NCBI GenBank assembly: GCA_001603075.1
Contig: LVBB01000036.1
Span: 45,782-109,781, forward strand
Length of the DNA stretch: 64,000 nt
Reading direction: 5' to 3'
Origin: Phycisphaerales bacterium Planc_01
GTDB taxonomy: Bacteria > Planctomycetota > Phycisphaerae > Sedimentisphaerales > Anaerobacaceae
Shown piece after piece: positions 27,861 to 37,065 of this stretch (position 1 is its first letter; the number at the start of each line of letters is the position of its first letter). The notes beneath the pieces were generated by a model. The model did no database searches, had not been told where the DNA came from, and saw only the letters and a list, made by a program, of their open reading frames with translations. Made by a program: the position numbers and the translations under genes.

Positions 27861-30551
27861 GTGAGAGAGAATGACAACCCGACGAAGGGAATCGGCCCGA
27901 CGCCGGTCTTGTTCGTCGCCGTCGGCCATCGTGCAGAGCGGACGATATCCGAGTTCTCTCGAATGGCCCAGACCCTGACCGTCCCCGTCCAGGGTCCCTT
28001 CGGCCTGCTGTCGGTGGATTCGGCGGCCCGGCATCTGACAATGAGTCACTGGACCTGGCTTTCCGACTTCGACGTCCCCATATCCGAACAAGAGAGCGAC
28101 ACGTCGGATGAGGCCCTGTCAAAGGCCATCGCTTCCCTGACGCGGATCCTGCAATCCAAGGAGCCCGTCGCCGACCCCAGCCGTCCCGTCCGTGTCCGGA
28201 CAAGTTCCTATGTCCTGATCGATCTGTCACAGGCTCAATCCGTCGATCGGGCCCTGCACATCATGCCGTTTCTCCGCAAAGCCGATCCGGCTCATGACAT
28301 GGCCGTCGTCGCCTTGACGGGCCGAACGGCACAATCCGACTCCGAACTGGACGACGTCTGGTTCGAAGCCTGGAGTCGACTGACCGCTCGACTCCAGGAC
28401 GATCTGCTGGCCCAGAAGGTTTACCTGCTCGACGGGCGCACCGCCGCCGGAACGTGGTTTGAGAGACCCGAGCAAATGGACCGGTTTTGCGCGGAGTTTC
28501 TGCTTCAGCACGGCATCACCTGCCGTGGCCCCCTGCGTCAGAACGAGCGGCGACGCAGCCGTCCTCAAGAGAACGTGCTGAATGTCTGTGGATCGTTCGG
28601 CCTGCGGGCAATTCGTCTGGACAAACCCGAGGTGATCGCACGGACCGCACAGCGGCTGGTCCACGAAGACCTTGCCGGCCTCTACGAGGAGGTCCTGTCG
28701 GAAGACCGCCGCCAGCATCTCGATGAAGAAGCGCGGACGCTCATCGAAAGGATCGAGAGCATCTACGAAGAGCACTGGCAGAGCCGTGCGGACAACGATT
28801 CGACATCGACGGCCGCATCATATGAGATGACCGTCCGCAACGATGCCGTCTGTGACGTGATCGGAGAAGCCGTCACCCGCGCCTGTAGCCGCGCGCCGCT
28901 GGCGAGTTTGTGCCACCTCCTTAAGTGCCTTGAACCCAGGCTCCGTCGCCTGCTGACGCGACAGAAGTTGATCGATCGCCAACGCGTCCGTGGTCTTGCC
29001 GCCGAGGCCCTTCGACGCCGTGACGAGCAGACGTATCAGCCGATGAGAAACTGGCTGGAAAGCATCGAGGTCGTCTGGACGGATCGCTTCACCCCGACGG
29101 TGGAGACTCGCCCCCAGGTGGCTGTGAGCCGCCCCGCGGCAAAGGCGGCTTGGCGTTTCGGGTTTCTGTTCCTGATCGTTGGATTGCTGTCTCTCGCGGC
29201 GGCGCTCTTCTTCCAAGAGCGTGTCTTCGCTCTCGGAGGCGTTCTGCTATCTCTGGCGGCCGCCGTCCTGGCAACGCAACCCACCGGATGGACCGAGCAC
29301 ATCCGGACCGTGGTACCCGAAGGACATCCGATGGACAGGGCGGTGCCAATCGTCCGTTACCGAAAGCGCCCCGGCCCGTGGATGCGCGGGCTGGCCATCG
29401 CACTGGCGTTCGTCGGCATCGTTGCCGTGGCGTGGTCGCTGTGGCCCGATCTGCGGACCGCGACGATGGCCCTCCGGGCTGCGGGCGCCGCGCTGTTGGG
29501 CGTCATCGGCGTCAGTATCATCCTGACCGGACCGGTGCAGGTCCGGGCGGATCAACCCCGGCGCCAGGAGGCGCCCGATCACGTCTGCCCCCCTTTCTGG
29601 ACGTGGCGGGCATTCGGGCTGCTCTGCCTGGCGTTGGGGTGGCTGATCCTCTGTCTGAGGACACCGGGCCCCTTCGAGACCGATGCATCATTGCGATGGA
29701 CCTGCCACGCCACAGGCCTGTTGTTCCTCGGCATCGCCGCGATACTGGGATTGAAGCCACGTGTCGGCAGAGTCCGCCTCATCGAACGCATCCCGAAGGT
29801 GCCGGAGCCATTGACCGGCGGGATCACCGTTGCCGCAGCCGACAGCGAGCTTATCCGTGAAGTGACCGCCATGATTCAGTGGATCGACGGCCTGACCCTG
29901 GATCCACGACAAGGATTGCTGCGTCATGGCATGCCCGATGCAACGCAGGGCCGCGAGGTGCTGTTCGACTTCATCGCGACGGACTGGGATCGGCAGTTGG
30001 CTCAGGCCTTCCGAAACACGCTGCGGCGCCGCATGGGGCAATCGCTTCGTGACCTCGCTCTCGAACCCAGGGCGTGGGCGCAATGCATCGTTCGCCACCT
30101 CCAGGACCCGCAGACCCGAACCTCCGATCTTGGGGTCCTTTTCACATTGGAGGTCGTCAAGGTCTGGGTCGATTCTCTCGGCCTGGCGGACCTGGCTGCC
30201 TGCCTGGATACAAATGGGGAAAAGACGGCTCACCTGCTCTGTCGAAGCGTATCTCCGAACTGGCCTGCCACACGCATCGAGCCCGATGTCACTTCCTGTG
30301 TCGTCGCGGCCGGCAGCGAGCTCTGGGAGGCACTGGCGACTCTGCCTTGGACCGACGGCGCTCCCGTCCTCGTGCGGAGCGATTGGGATGTCCGAACGGA
30401 CACTGCACTGATTCTCCAAGTCGTTCAAGGTCTGACACAAGGCTGGCGGGGGTACCCCGCCCTACCGAGTCAGGCGCGTCAATGGGACCGTCTGGACGTG
30501 CAGGATTCCGATTCGGCACCGTCCAGCCAGGGGGCATCTCATGCTTCATGA
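27861..30551 (+). CDS. membrane protein with a degenerate tubulin-like N-terminal domain
   Basis: An 896-aa protein from GTG at 27861 (GGGGAG five bases upstream). Residues ~13-280 follow the upstream tubulin-like protein segment by segment: LFVAVGHRAERT for LIVGLGGTG, GLLSVDSAA for RFLKLDTDA, KVYLLDGRTAAG for YLLNGQVDMGSG, and SFGLRAIRLDKPEVIARTA for SYGFWCGVPGHRQQNIQSR. The two glycine loops that bind nucleotide are missing, so this looks like a catalytically dead partner. About six hydrophobic segments lie at 431-452, 456-472, 508-528, 536-556, 582-600 and 613-630, and a soluble C-terminal part follows. The tail overlaps the deaminase gene by 11 bases. The tubulin-like relationship is read by eye and needs structural confirmation. 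Confidence 0.7.
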   Translation: MRENDNPTKGIGPTPVLFVAVGHRAERTISEFSRMAQTLTVPVQGPFGLLSVDSAARHLTMSHWTWLSDFDVPISEQESDTSDEALSKAIASLTRILQSKEPVADPSRPVRVRTSSYVLIDLSQAQSVDRALHIMPFLRKADPAHDMAVVALTGRTAQSDSELDDVWFEAWSRLTARLQDDLLAQKVYLLDGRTAAGTWFERPEQMDRFCAEFLLQHGITCRGPLRQNERRRSRPQENVLNVCGSFGLRAIRLDKPEVIARTAQRLVHEDLAGLYEEVLSEDRRQHLDEEARTLIERIESIYEEHWQSRADNDSTSTAASYEMTVRNDAVCDVIGEAVTRACSRAPLASLCHLLKCLEPRLRRLLTRQKLIDRQRVRGLAAEALRRRDEQTYQPMRNWLESIEVVWTDRFTPTVETRPQVAVSRPAAKAAWRFGFLFLIVGLLSLAAALFFQERVFALGGVLLSLAAAVLATQPTGWTEHIRTVVPEGHPMDRAVPIVRYRKRPGPWMRGLAIALAFVGIVAVAWSLWPDLRTATMALRAAGAALLGVIGVSIILTGPVQVRADQPRRQEAPDHVCPPFWTWRAFGLLCLALGWLILCLRTPGPFETDASLRWTCHATGLLFLGIAAILGLKPRVGRVRLIERIPKVPEPLTGGITVAAADSELIREVTAMIQWIDGLTLDPRQGLLRHGMPDATQGREVLFDFIATDWDRQLAQAFRNTLRRRMGQSLRDLALEPRAWAQCIVRHLQDPQTRTSDLGVLFTLEVVKVWVDSLGLADLAACLDTNGEKTAHLLCRSVSPNWPATRIEPDVTSCVVAAGSELWEALATLPWTDGAPVLVRSDWDVRTDTALILQVVQGLTQGWRGYPALPSQARQWDRLDVQDSDSAPSSQGASHAS

Positions 30552-31134
30552 CGGTCCGCGAAGCGAACTGGTTCTGCACCTGCCGGAGTGGTTATGCCAA
30601 TTCTCGATCGCACAGAAGCGCCCATTTGACACCGTCGAGGCGAAGATGCGATTCGTCATTGAGTTAGCCGAGCAGAACATCGAACGGCAGACAGGCGGAC
30701 CTTTTGGCGCAGCGATCTTCGATGCAGACAGCGGGCGGCTTATCGCACCGGGCGTCAACATCGTGGTGCCGTCGAACTGCTCGATCGCTCATGCCGAGAT
30801 GGTCGCCATCGCCCTGGCCCAGCAGACCATCGGTTCCTACGATCTCGGCACAGACAACACGGTCTGCGAACTGGTTACAAGCACCGAACCCTGCGCGATG
30901 TGCCTGGGCGCGATCCCGTGGTCCGGCGTCCGCCGCATCCTCTGTGGCGCACGAGGCGAAGACGCCTGCGCCGTCGGGTTCGATGAAGGTGCTAAGCCCG
31001 CCGACTGGGTCGGCGCCCTCCGAGGCCGGGGAATCGAAGTCGTCCAGGATCTCTGCCGCGCCGAGGCCCAAGCCGTCCTCCGCCACTACCTCACCGTCGG
31101 CGGCCATATCTACAACGCCCAACGCGGCCGATGA
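30541..31134 (+). CDS. nucleoside deaminase (cytidine deaminase fold)
   Basis: A 197-aa protein with the zinc-site motifs of the deaminase superfamily: HAEMVAIALA (HxE) and TSTEPCAMCLGAIPWSGVRR (PCxxC), with GGPFGAAIF ahead of the HAE. The pattern is closest to guanine deaminase/TadA-type enzymes, which act on free bases, nucleosides or tRNA adenosine; the substrate cannot be decided here. The ATG lies inside the last 11 bases of the upstream membrane-protein gene and has AGGGGG six bases upstream, so translation of the two is probably coupled. This links the enzyme to the tubulin-like cluster. Stand-alone nucleoside deaminases are also common housekeeping genes, so the link may be coincidental. 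Confidence 0.85.
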   Translation: MLHDGPRSELVLHLPEWLCQFSIAQKRPFDTVEAKMRFVIELAEQNIERQTGGPFGAAIFDADSGRLIAPGVNIVVPSNCSIAHAEMVAIALAQQTIGSYDLGTDNTVCELVTSTEPCAMCLGAIPWSGVRRILCGARGEDACAVGFDEGAKPADWVGALRGRGIEVVQDLCRAEAQAVLRHYLTVGGHIYNAQRGR

Positions 31135-31143
31135 CAGAAGTGG

Positions 31144-31563
31144 TTATTGGCCGGAAGAACGAGGCGCTGGCGATCGCAGAGGCGTCGGAGGCGATGGCTG
31201 GGCGGCATTGGGATCGGCGGCGGGAAGCGGCGGGAGAATGCCGAGATGGCGTTCGATGCGTTCGAGCCGCCAGTCGAGTTTCTCCAGTCTGGCATCGATG
31301 GCCTCCAACCTCACGGCCACGGCCCCGATATCGGCTGCCATCGCCGCGAAATTGCGGTCGCTGGCGTCCATGTAGCGTTCCATGACGCGTTCGTAGGCAT
31401 CGATGGCCCGTGTCGTGTCCGTACGGTACTCAGGGGTCGCATAAATCCGGGTCTCCACGTCGTAGTTCCTCCGGCTCTGGCCCACCGACGTCGACAACGC
31501 AAGAACGACTATGCTACTGACCACAACCGCGACGGCAACATACGTTCGTCGATTCGATCTCAT
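31144..31563 (-). CDS. membrane-anchored coiled-coil protein, unknown function
   Basis: A 139-aa protein with one N-terminal membrane helix (residues ~8-24) and then a heptad-rich stretch (VRLEAIDARLEKLDWRLERI) typical of a short coiled coil. The end is Pro/Ala-rich. GGGAG lies seven bases before the ATG at 31561-31563. It ends ten bases from the end of the deaminase gene, on the opposite strand, so the two are convergent. No family recognised. Confidence 0.6.
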   Translation of the reverse strand: MRSNRRTYVAVAVVVSSIVVLALSTSVGQSRRNYDVETRIYATPEYRTDTTRAIDAYERVMERYMDASDRNFAAMAADIGAVAVRLEAIDARLEKLDWRLERIERHLGILPPLPAADPNAAQPSPPTPLRSPAPRSSGQ

Positions 31564-31683
31564 CGGATCACTCCCGTTGGCGTTTCCGTATTCCGAGGCA
31601 GACGGACAGACCGCCTGTTCCCCTACGGACCTTATCGACAGAAAGGCGTGGGAGGATTAGCAAGGATTCTCGGACGTGGCCGG

Positions 31684-33333
31684 TCAGAGTCCGTCCGCCA
31701 CCGGAACGATGGGCTCCCATTGGATGCGGGCGGCGCCGAGGACGGTTCCCGTGGCGTATGCCAAGTCCACCAATGCGATCTGGTATTCGGCCAATGCGGC
31801 GATTTCGGCACTCTGGGCGTCGGCGAAGAGGGTCTGGGCGTCGAGAACATCCGTGCTCGTGCGAACCCCGAGCTCGAATTGACGTTTCTCGGCCTCGTAC
31901 AGGCGCCCCTGAAGGATCGCGTTCTGTCGCGCCGCCAGAATGCGTTGCCAATTGGCCTCAACCTGGTCGATGACGCCGAGCACTTCGGCTTCGATGGTGG
32001 CCTTCCGGCTGGCCTGCGTGGCCAGTCTGGCGCGCCGCTGATAGATGGCTTGGCGCAGACGGCTTTTCGCCGCCTGGTTTCCGAGAGGCACCCTCACCTG
32101 GAGGCCCACCCGATGGTCTCCATAGTCGTTGTCGAACAGCATATCGAATGAGTCGTCGCGCGTCCCGCCAAGCCCGTTGATGTTGTACGTGTAGCCCAGC
32201 GTGGCCAGCGGCAGCGCCTGGTTGCGCAGGTAATCGACGTGGCTGGCATCCTGGAGAAGCTGAAGCTCCAACTGAAGCAGTTCCATCCGCCCTTCAAGGG
32301 CGGTCTGCACGAGATGCCCCTTGTCCATCGCATAGCGCACCGGATCGGGCGTTGTCGTCGGCGTCAGGACGGTCGGGCTCTGCATGTCCAGCCCGGCTTT
32401 GTTCATGACGCGCTTCAGATCGCGCTCGCGGTCGCGAAGGCTGTTCTCCGCCACGATGATCGCTTCGAGCTGTCGCGCCACACCCGCCTCGGCGCGGATG
32501 ACCTCGACCTGGGCGCGCTCGCCAATATCGACGAGACGCCGGGCTCGTTCAAGCTGCGCCCGCGCAAGATCGTGCTGTTGTTGGCGAACCTCCAGTTCCT
32601 TGCGGGCTGCGTACAGACGCCAGTACACGCGATCGAGAGTCGCCAGAATCGTCATGACATCGAGTTTGGTCTGGGCATTGGTGATCTGGCGGTCGTAGCT
32701 GGCGATGCGGATCGAATACGTACTGGCCCACTTGCCCGCATCGCGCAGCAGCGGCTGACTGATCGAGGCGGACAGATCCGAAGCATAATACGGGTTGAAC
32801 TGCGTCAGTTCGGCATCCGTCTTCGTGCGCGCATCAACGACATCGAACGTGATGGTCCCGCCGGTGCGGAGCGGAACCTGAACCCCCATGTCGGTGCGCA
32901 CGAACTCCACGTTGGAGCCGGAGATCTCATCCAGGTAAGAGATCGAGGGTGTGTTCGTCTTGGCGAAGTCGACATTGGTGAAGAACGTGCTCTCGAACTT
33001 GGCCTCTTCAGCGCTGAGTCGCTCGGCGGCGATCGTGGGATTGATGAGGACCGCCTTCATTTCGAGGCTGTTCTCCAGAGCCATGGCCCGGCACTGCTCA
33101 ATGCTCAGGCTCACTTCCGCCGGCGGGCTTTCCTGGGCTTGGTCCGCCGGGGCTTCTTCCGGTCCGGCTTCCGCAAGCTCAAGCGCGTCGATCTCGCGAA
33201 ATTTCTCTTCAGGAATCTCGACGGCGCCGTACTTGCCGTTGAGAAGATCCGTGCTGCAACCCGTCGCCAGGGTGACAGCCGCAACGAGAAACAGAGCCAT
33301 CCATCTCAGTGTGACATCGCATCGCCTATTCAT
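31684..33333 (-). CDS. TolC-family outer-membrane efflux lipoprotein
   Basis: A 549-aa outer-membrane channel protein. The N-terminus has a lipoprotein signal (FLVAAVTLATGCSTD; LATGC lipobox). The body has the two long repeated helical hairpins of the TolC fold: SLSIEQCRAMALENSLEMKA with QPLLRDAGKWASTYSIRIA, and later a second heptad-rich pair ending in FELGVRTSTDVLDAQTLFA. I chose the internal ATG at 33331-33333 because it starts the signal peptide directly; the longer frame adds a low-complexity Arg/Ser leader. Its start overlaps the permease stop by eight bases, so it is the last gene of the export operon. Substrate unknown. Confidence 0.88.
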   Translation of the reverse strand: MNRRCDVTLRWMALFLVAAVTLATGCSTDLLNGKYGAVEIPEEKFREIDALELAEAGPEEAPADQAQESPPAEVSLSIEQCRAMALENSLEMKAVLINPTIAAERLSAEEAKFESTFFTNVDFAKTNTPSISYLDEISGSNVEFVRTDMGVQVPLRTGGTITFDVVDARTKTDAELTQFNPYYASDLSASISQPLLRDAGKWASTYSIRIASYDRQITNAQTKLDVMTILATLDRVYWRLYAARKELEVRQQQHDLARAQLERARRLVDIGERAQVEVIRAEAGVARQLEAIIVAENSLRDRERDLKRVMNKAGLDMQSPTVLTPTTTPDPVRYAMDKGHLVQTALEGRMELLQLELQLLQDASHVDYLRNQALPLATLGYTYNINGLGGTRDDSFDMLFDNDYGDHRVGLQVRVPLGNQAAKSRLRQAIYQRRARLATQASRKATIEAEVLGVIDQVEANWQRILAARQNAILQGRLYEAEKRQFELGVRTSTDVLDAQTLFADAQSAEIAALAEYQIALVDLAYATGTVLGAARIQWEPIVPVADGL

Positions 33334-34594
33334 GCCGGAGCGCCTCAATAGGATCCAGACGGGCCGCCTTGATGGCCGGGAACATGCCGAAGAACACGCC
33401 GGTAGCCGCTGCAAAGCCGAACGAAAGGCCGAGCGCCCACAGCGGGATGTACGCCTTGTCGAGGCTGGCATTGGGAATTTTGGCGATCAGCCCCGTCAGC
33501 ATCTGCCCGAAACCGGCGCCGATCAGTCCACCGAACAGACACAGCACCACAGACTCCACCAGGAACTGGAACAGAATCGCCGAGGGCCGTGCCCCCACCG
33601 CCTTACGCAGACCGATCTCACGCGTCCGTTCCGAGACGGACACGAGCATGATGTTCATGATGCCGATCCCCCCGACCAGCAGCGAAATGCCCACGACGCC
33701 ACCGGCGATGGCCGTCGTGGTCTGGGCGACGGTATTGAATTGCCGCAGGTACTCCTCAATGACCTCCAGGCGGAACGTGTCGGGATCGCCCGGACCCAGA
33801 CGACGCGCCCGTCGCAGGAAAAAACGCAATTCCGCCTGGGCCTCGGCCGACAGTTCGGGTTTGCGGCAACTGGCGATGGCGTACATCCACGTCCAGGGCC
33901 CCCACAGCTTCCAGGCCGTCGGAAAGGGGATGAACACCTCCTGCGACGAGCCCATCCCGCCGAACATCGACGACTCGACCCGCTGCTCGACCACGCCGAC
34001 GATGGTGAAGCTGCGCCGTCCCACCACGATCCGCTTGCCGATGCAGTTGCGGTCCATCCTCAGTTCGTCGCGCACCTTGGGCGTGATCAGACACACCTGC
34101 CAGCCGTTCTCTTCGTCCATCAGCGTGAACGGCCTGCCCATGATGACGGAGCGGTTCTCGATCCGGTGCCAGGAGGGATTGATGCCATAGACGCGGGCGC
34201 TGTCGATATTGTGGACGCCGTAGTGGACCGCCTCGCTCCTTTCGGTCATCAGCGTGTAGTCGTCGATCGACGGACAGCGATCCCGGAGTCCTTCGAATAC
34301 CTCGGGGCGAAACCGAATCAAACGCCATGAGGCATTCTTGAATCGCCCTTCTCTCGGCCAGTGCGGGCTGATGAAGATCTTATTGGTCCCCAGCGACTCG
34401 AAATTGCTCAGCACGTTGGCCTTCAGACCCGTCAGTGCCGCAATCACCGAGGTGACCGACGCCACGCCGATGACGATGCCGGTCGTGGTCAGGATCGACC
34501 GCGCCTTGTTCGCCCAGATCTGACCGAGGGCCAGATACACGCTCTGATAGAACAGTTTCAGGAAGGCCAGCGGAATGCCCAGAACGGCTTTCAT
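33326..34594 (-). CDS. MacB-type ABC transporter permease
   Basis: A 422-aa protein with an N-terminal membrane helix (SILTTTGIVIGVASVTSV), a large periplasmic MacB_PCD domain, and three C-terminal helices with the FtsX signature (VVGISLLVGGIGIMNIMLVS, SERTREIGLRKAVGA, AATGVFFGMFPAIKAARLDP). MacB-type permeases do not carry solute through the membrane but couple ATP hydrolysis to a periplasmic adaptor. The gene overlaps the ATPase by four bases (ATGA) and the TolC gene by eight, so all three are tightly coupled. Confidence 0.93.
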   Translation of the reverse strand: MKAVLGIPLAFLKLFYQSVYLALGQIWANKARSILTTTGIVIGVASVTSVIAALTGLKANVLSNFESLGTNKIFISPHWPREGRFKNASWRLIRFRPEVFEGLRDRCPSIDDYTLMTERSEAVHYGVHNIDSARVYGINPSWHRIENRSVIMGRPFTLMDEENGWQVCLITPKVRDELRMDRNCIGKRIVVGRRSFTIVGVVEQRVESSMFGGMGSSQEVFIPFPTAWKLWGPWTWMYAIASCRKPELSAEAQAELRFFLRRARRLGPGDPDTFRLEVIEEYLRQFNTVAQTTTAIAGGVVGISLLVGGIGIMNIMLVSVSERTREIGLRKAVGARPSAILFQFLVESVVLCLFGGLIGAGFGQMLTGLIAKIPNASLDKAYIPLWALGLSFGFAAATGVFFGMFPAIKAARLDPIEALRHE

Positions 34595-35355
34595 TTCGAC
34601 ACCTCCCCGAAATGCTCGGCCATGGCCGCACGCCGGGCCTGATCCTCTTCGCTCGACAGGTCCGTGAAGATGCGTCCGTCCATCATGCGGATGACGCGTT
34701 TGGCGTGACGGGCCACGCTCTCCTCATGTGTCACGAGCACGATGGTCTGCCCTTCGGCATGGAGCTGATCGAAGAGCGCCAGAATATCCTCGCTGGTCTT
34801 GCTGTCGAGATTGCCCGTGGGTTCGTCGGCCAGCAGGATGCTCGGGTTGCAGACCAATGCCCGCGCGATGGCCACCCGCTGCTTTTCGCCGCCGGACAAC
34901 TGATTCGGCCGGTGCTTGACGCGATCCCCCAGCCCGACGCGTTCGAGCATCTGTCGGGCCCGCTTGTGCCGAGACCACCAGCCGTCGCGGGAGTAGATCA
35001 GAGGCATCTCCACGTTCTTCAACGCACTGGAACGGCCCATCAGCTCGAACGACTGGAATACGAACCCGATGCGTGTGTTGCGAATATGCGCCAGGCCGCC
35101 CGCCCCGAGACGAGTCGTATCGTAGCCGTCCAGTTCGTAGATCCCGCTCGTGCAGCGATCCAGGCACCCCAACAGGTTCATCAGCGTGCTCTTGCCCGAA
35201 CCGGACGGTCCCATCACGGCCACATACTCATTCTGGCACAGTTCGAGATCGATCCCGTCCAGCGCGCGGATGCGCTCCACGCCCACCTTATACACGCGCG
35301 TGACGTTGTCGAGTCGAATGACGATCTTGTTATGCGGCGTTGGCGTCGTTGACAT
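34591..35355 (-). CDS. MacB/LolD-type ABC transporter ATPase
   Basis: A 254-aa ATPase with Walker A GPSGSGKST, the Q-loop FVFQSFELM, signature LSGGEKQRVAIARAL, Walker B ILLADEPTGNLD and H-loop VLVTHE. It is a stand-alone ATPase, separate from the permease. I use the ATG at 35353-35355 (MSTTPTPHNKI), since an upstream frame to 35460 would add a Lys/Arg-rich leader that overlaps the MacA gene by more. The start overlaps the adaptor gene by 26 bases. Third gene from the end of the export operon. Confidence 0.93.
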   Translation of the reverse strand: MSTTPTPHNKIVIRLDNVTRVYKVGVERIRALDGIDLELCQNEYVAVMGPSGSGKSTLMNLLGCLDRCTSGIYELDGYDTTRLGAGGLAHIRNTRIGFVFQSFELMGRSSALKNVEMPLIYSRDGWWSRHKRARQMLERVGLGDRVKHRPNQLSGGEKQRVAIARALVCNPSILLADEPTGNLDSKTSEDILALFDQLHAEGQTIVLVTHEESVARHAKRVIRMMDGRIFTDLSSEEDQARRAAMAEHFGEVSK

Positions 35356-36757
35356 GGTTGGCGTCACCGGCTGGGGTCTCTTCCGTCTTCTTCTTGGCTT
35401 CCTCTTCGGCTTTGATTTCACGCTCGTCCTTGATCGCCTGGTCGTGCGCGAGCTTCTCAAGCTCTTTGAACGGCCCTGCCACGATCTTCTCGCCGGGCGC
35501 GATTCCGGATTCGATGATGGTGTGCGTGGCGTTGCTGGCCCCGATCCGGACCGGCGTGATCACCGCCTTGCCATCGATATAGCAGAACACCACCGTGGCG
35601 AATGTCTTGCTCTTCTCATCATCGCTGAGCCGATCGCGGATGTCGATCGGCAGCGTGTCCACCTCTCGCCCGAGCACCGCCTGGCTCGGCACGACCAGAA
35701 CATCTTTGTGCTCGGCCACTTCGATGTCCGCATCGGCCGTCATGCCCGTAAAGATCTGCTCGCTCGGATCGATCAGGAGGATCTCGGTCTCGTAGTACTT
35801 CGCGCCCTGGGTGCCCACGTTCTGGCTCAGGGCAATGGCGCGGACCTTGCCGGGAAAGACCTTGTCCGGCCAGGCCTGAATGTGCACCTGCGCCGCCTGG
35901 TCGACGCGGAGCTTGCCCACGTCCGACTCATCGACCTGCGCGACCACCAGCATCTCGGAGAGGTCGCCCACCTCCAGGATCTTCGTGCCGGGGTTGTTCA
36001 TCATTCCCGTGACGACCATCTCCCCGACCTTGGCGTTGATTCGCGTGATGACACCGTCGATCGGCGACGTGATCGTCGTGTGGCTCAGCGCCTCTTTGGC
36101 CTGTTCGATCCCGGCGTCGGCCACTTCGAGATTGTGTTCGAGCACCCGGAGGTTCAGTTGGGCCGCCTCCAGATTATGTCGGGCGCCCTGGAGCTGGGAT
36201 TGGAGTTCGTCGACCCTGAAGCCCGCGTCTTCACAGGTCACCTGGCTGACGTCGTTGGTCCGGAGCAGGGCGCACTGGCGTTCGTAGTCCCGACGGGCCT
36301 TCTCCAGCGTCGTCTCCTGCGCCATCAGACTGGCCTGCTGGCTGGCGATCCTCGCCCTTTCCACTTCAATCTGGGCCGCCTGGGCCGCACGGCTGGCCTG
36401 CGCCGAAAGCAGCCGACTCTCCAACTCCTTCGAATCGAGACGAACCAGAACCGATGCAGGAACGGGCGGGTCGGCCTCCGGATCGCCTTTCGTGACCCTG
36501 TCGCCTTCCTCATAGGGCAACTCGACGATTCGTGCCGATGTCTTGGCGCTGATCTCCACCTTCGTCTTCGGTTCGATCTCCCCCGGAGCGCTGACCACCT
36601 CGATCAGTTCACCGATCCGGGCCTCCTCCACACGAACAGTTGTCGCCTTGTTCGCTGAGTTGCCGCGACTCTTGAGCCAGACGAACCCTCCTCCTCCCAT
36701 GGCGCCCAGGACCAAAATGACCACCACGAGGATGATGAATATGCGAGCAATCCTCAC
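35330..36757 (-). CDS. MacA/HlyD-type periplasmic adaptor protein
   Basis: A 475-aa membrane-fusion protein with an N-terminal membrane helix (about residues 5-28), a beta-barrel strand region (ELIEVVSAPGEIEPKTKVEI), a long coiled-coil hairpin (QIEVERARIASQQASLMAQE to LRVLEHNLEVADAGI), a lipoyl-like half (TTITSPIDGVITRINAKVGE) and a C-terminal membrane-proximal domain (VLVVPSQAVL). Unusually, the end carries an extra charged tail rich in Glu/Lys and Ala. It starts with GTG and has AAGGGA about seven bases upstream. First gene of the adaptor-ATPase-permease-TolC operon, an arrangement typical of MacAB-TolC tripartite exporters of macrolides, peptides or polysaccharides. Confidence 0.92.
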   Translation of the reverse strand: MRIARIFIILVVVILVLGAMGGGGFVWLKSRGNSANKATTVRVEEARIGELIEVVSAPGEIEPKTKVEISAKTSARIVELPYEEGDRVTKGDPEADPPVPASVLVRLDSKELESRLLSAQASRAAQAAQIEVERARIASQQASLMAQETTLEKARRDYERQCALLRTNDVSQVTCEDAGFRVDELQSQLQGARHNLEAAQLNLRVLEHNLEVADAGIEQAKEALSHTTITSPIDGVITRINAKVGEMVVTGMMNNPGTKILEVGDLSEMLVVAQVDESDVGKLRVDQAAQVHIQAWPDKVFPGKVRAIALSQNVGTQGAKYYETEILLIDPSEQIFTGMTADADIEVAEHKDVLVVPSQAVLGREVDTLPIDIRDRLSDDEKSKTFATVVFCYIDGKAVITPVRIGASNATHTIIESGIAPGEKIVAGPFKELEKLAHDQAIKDEREIKAEEEAKKKTEETPAGDANHVNDANAA

Positions 36758-37065
36758 AATCGATCCCTTCCCAAGTCACGAATCGCCTGCAGAAGCCTGT
36801 AGCCACACCAACCGGCATTATATCGGTATAGACGCGCCGAACCACATTTCATTGCGCAGATTCCTCTCCAAAGCCGGGTGATTTTCCCGACCTGTCACAT
36901 TTGGCAACACCCTTGCGACCGACCCACTTTGCCGGGTCGCCTGGCTCTGCCCCGGTTGACTCACCGTCGCCATGCCGTGCGACGAGGAGCTGTCATCTGG
37001 GCGATGTCACGACATCCGCGTCTCACGCAGCCGACCCATTCGCCAAGTCGATCCCGTGCAGATGC
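36758..37065. other. intergenic, promoter region of the export operon
   Basis: About 310 bases between the adaptor gene start and the end of the aldo/keto reductase gene. Apart from the TATAAT element no gene or structure is recognised. Confidence 0.45.
36817..36822 (-). promoter_or_regulatory. candidate -10 element for the export operon
   Basis: TATAAT on the minus strand (36817-36822), 60 bases before the adaptor start. The corresponding -35 position is poor, so only the -10 is supported. Confidence 0.35.
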
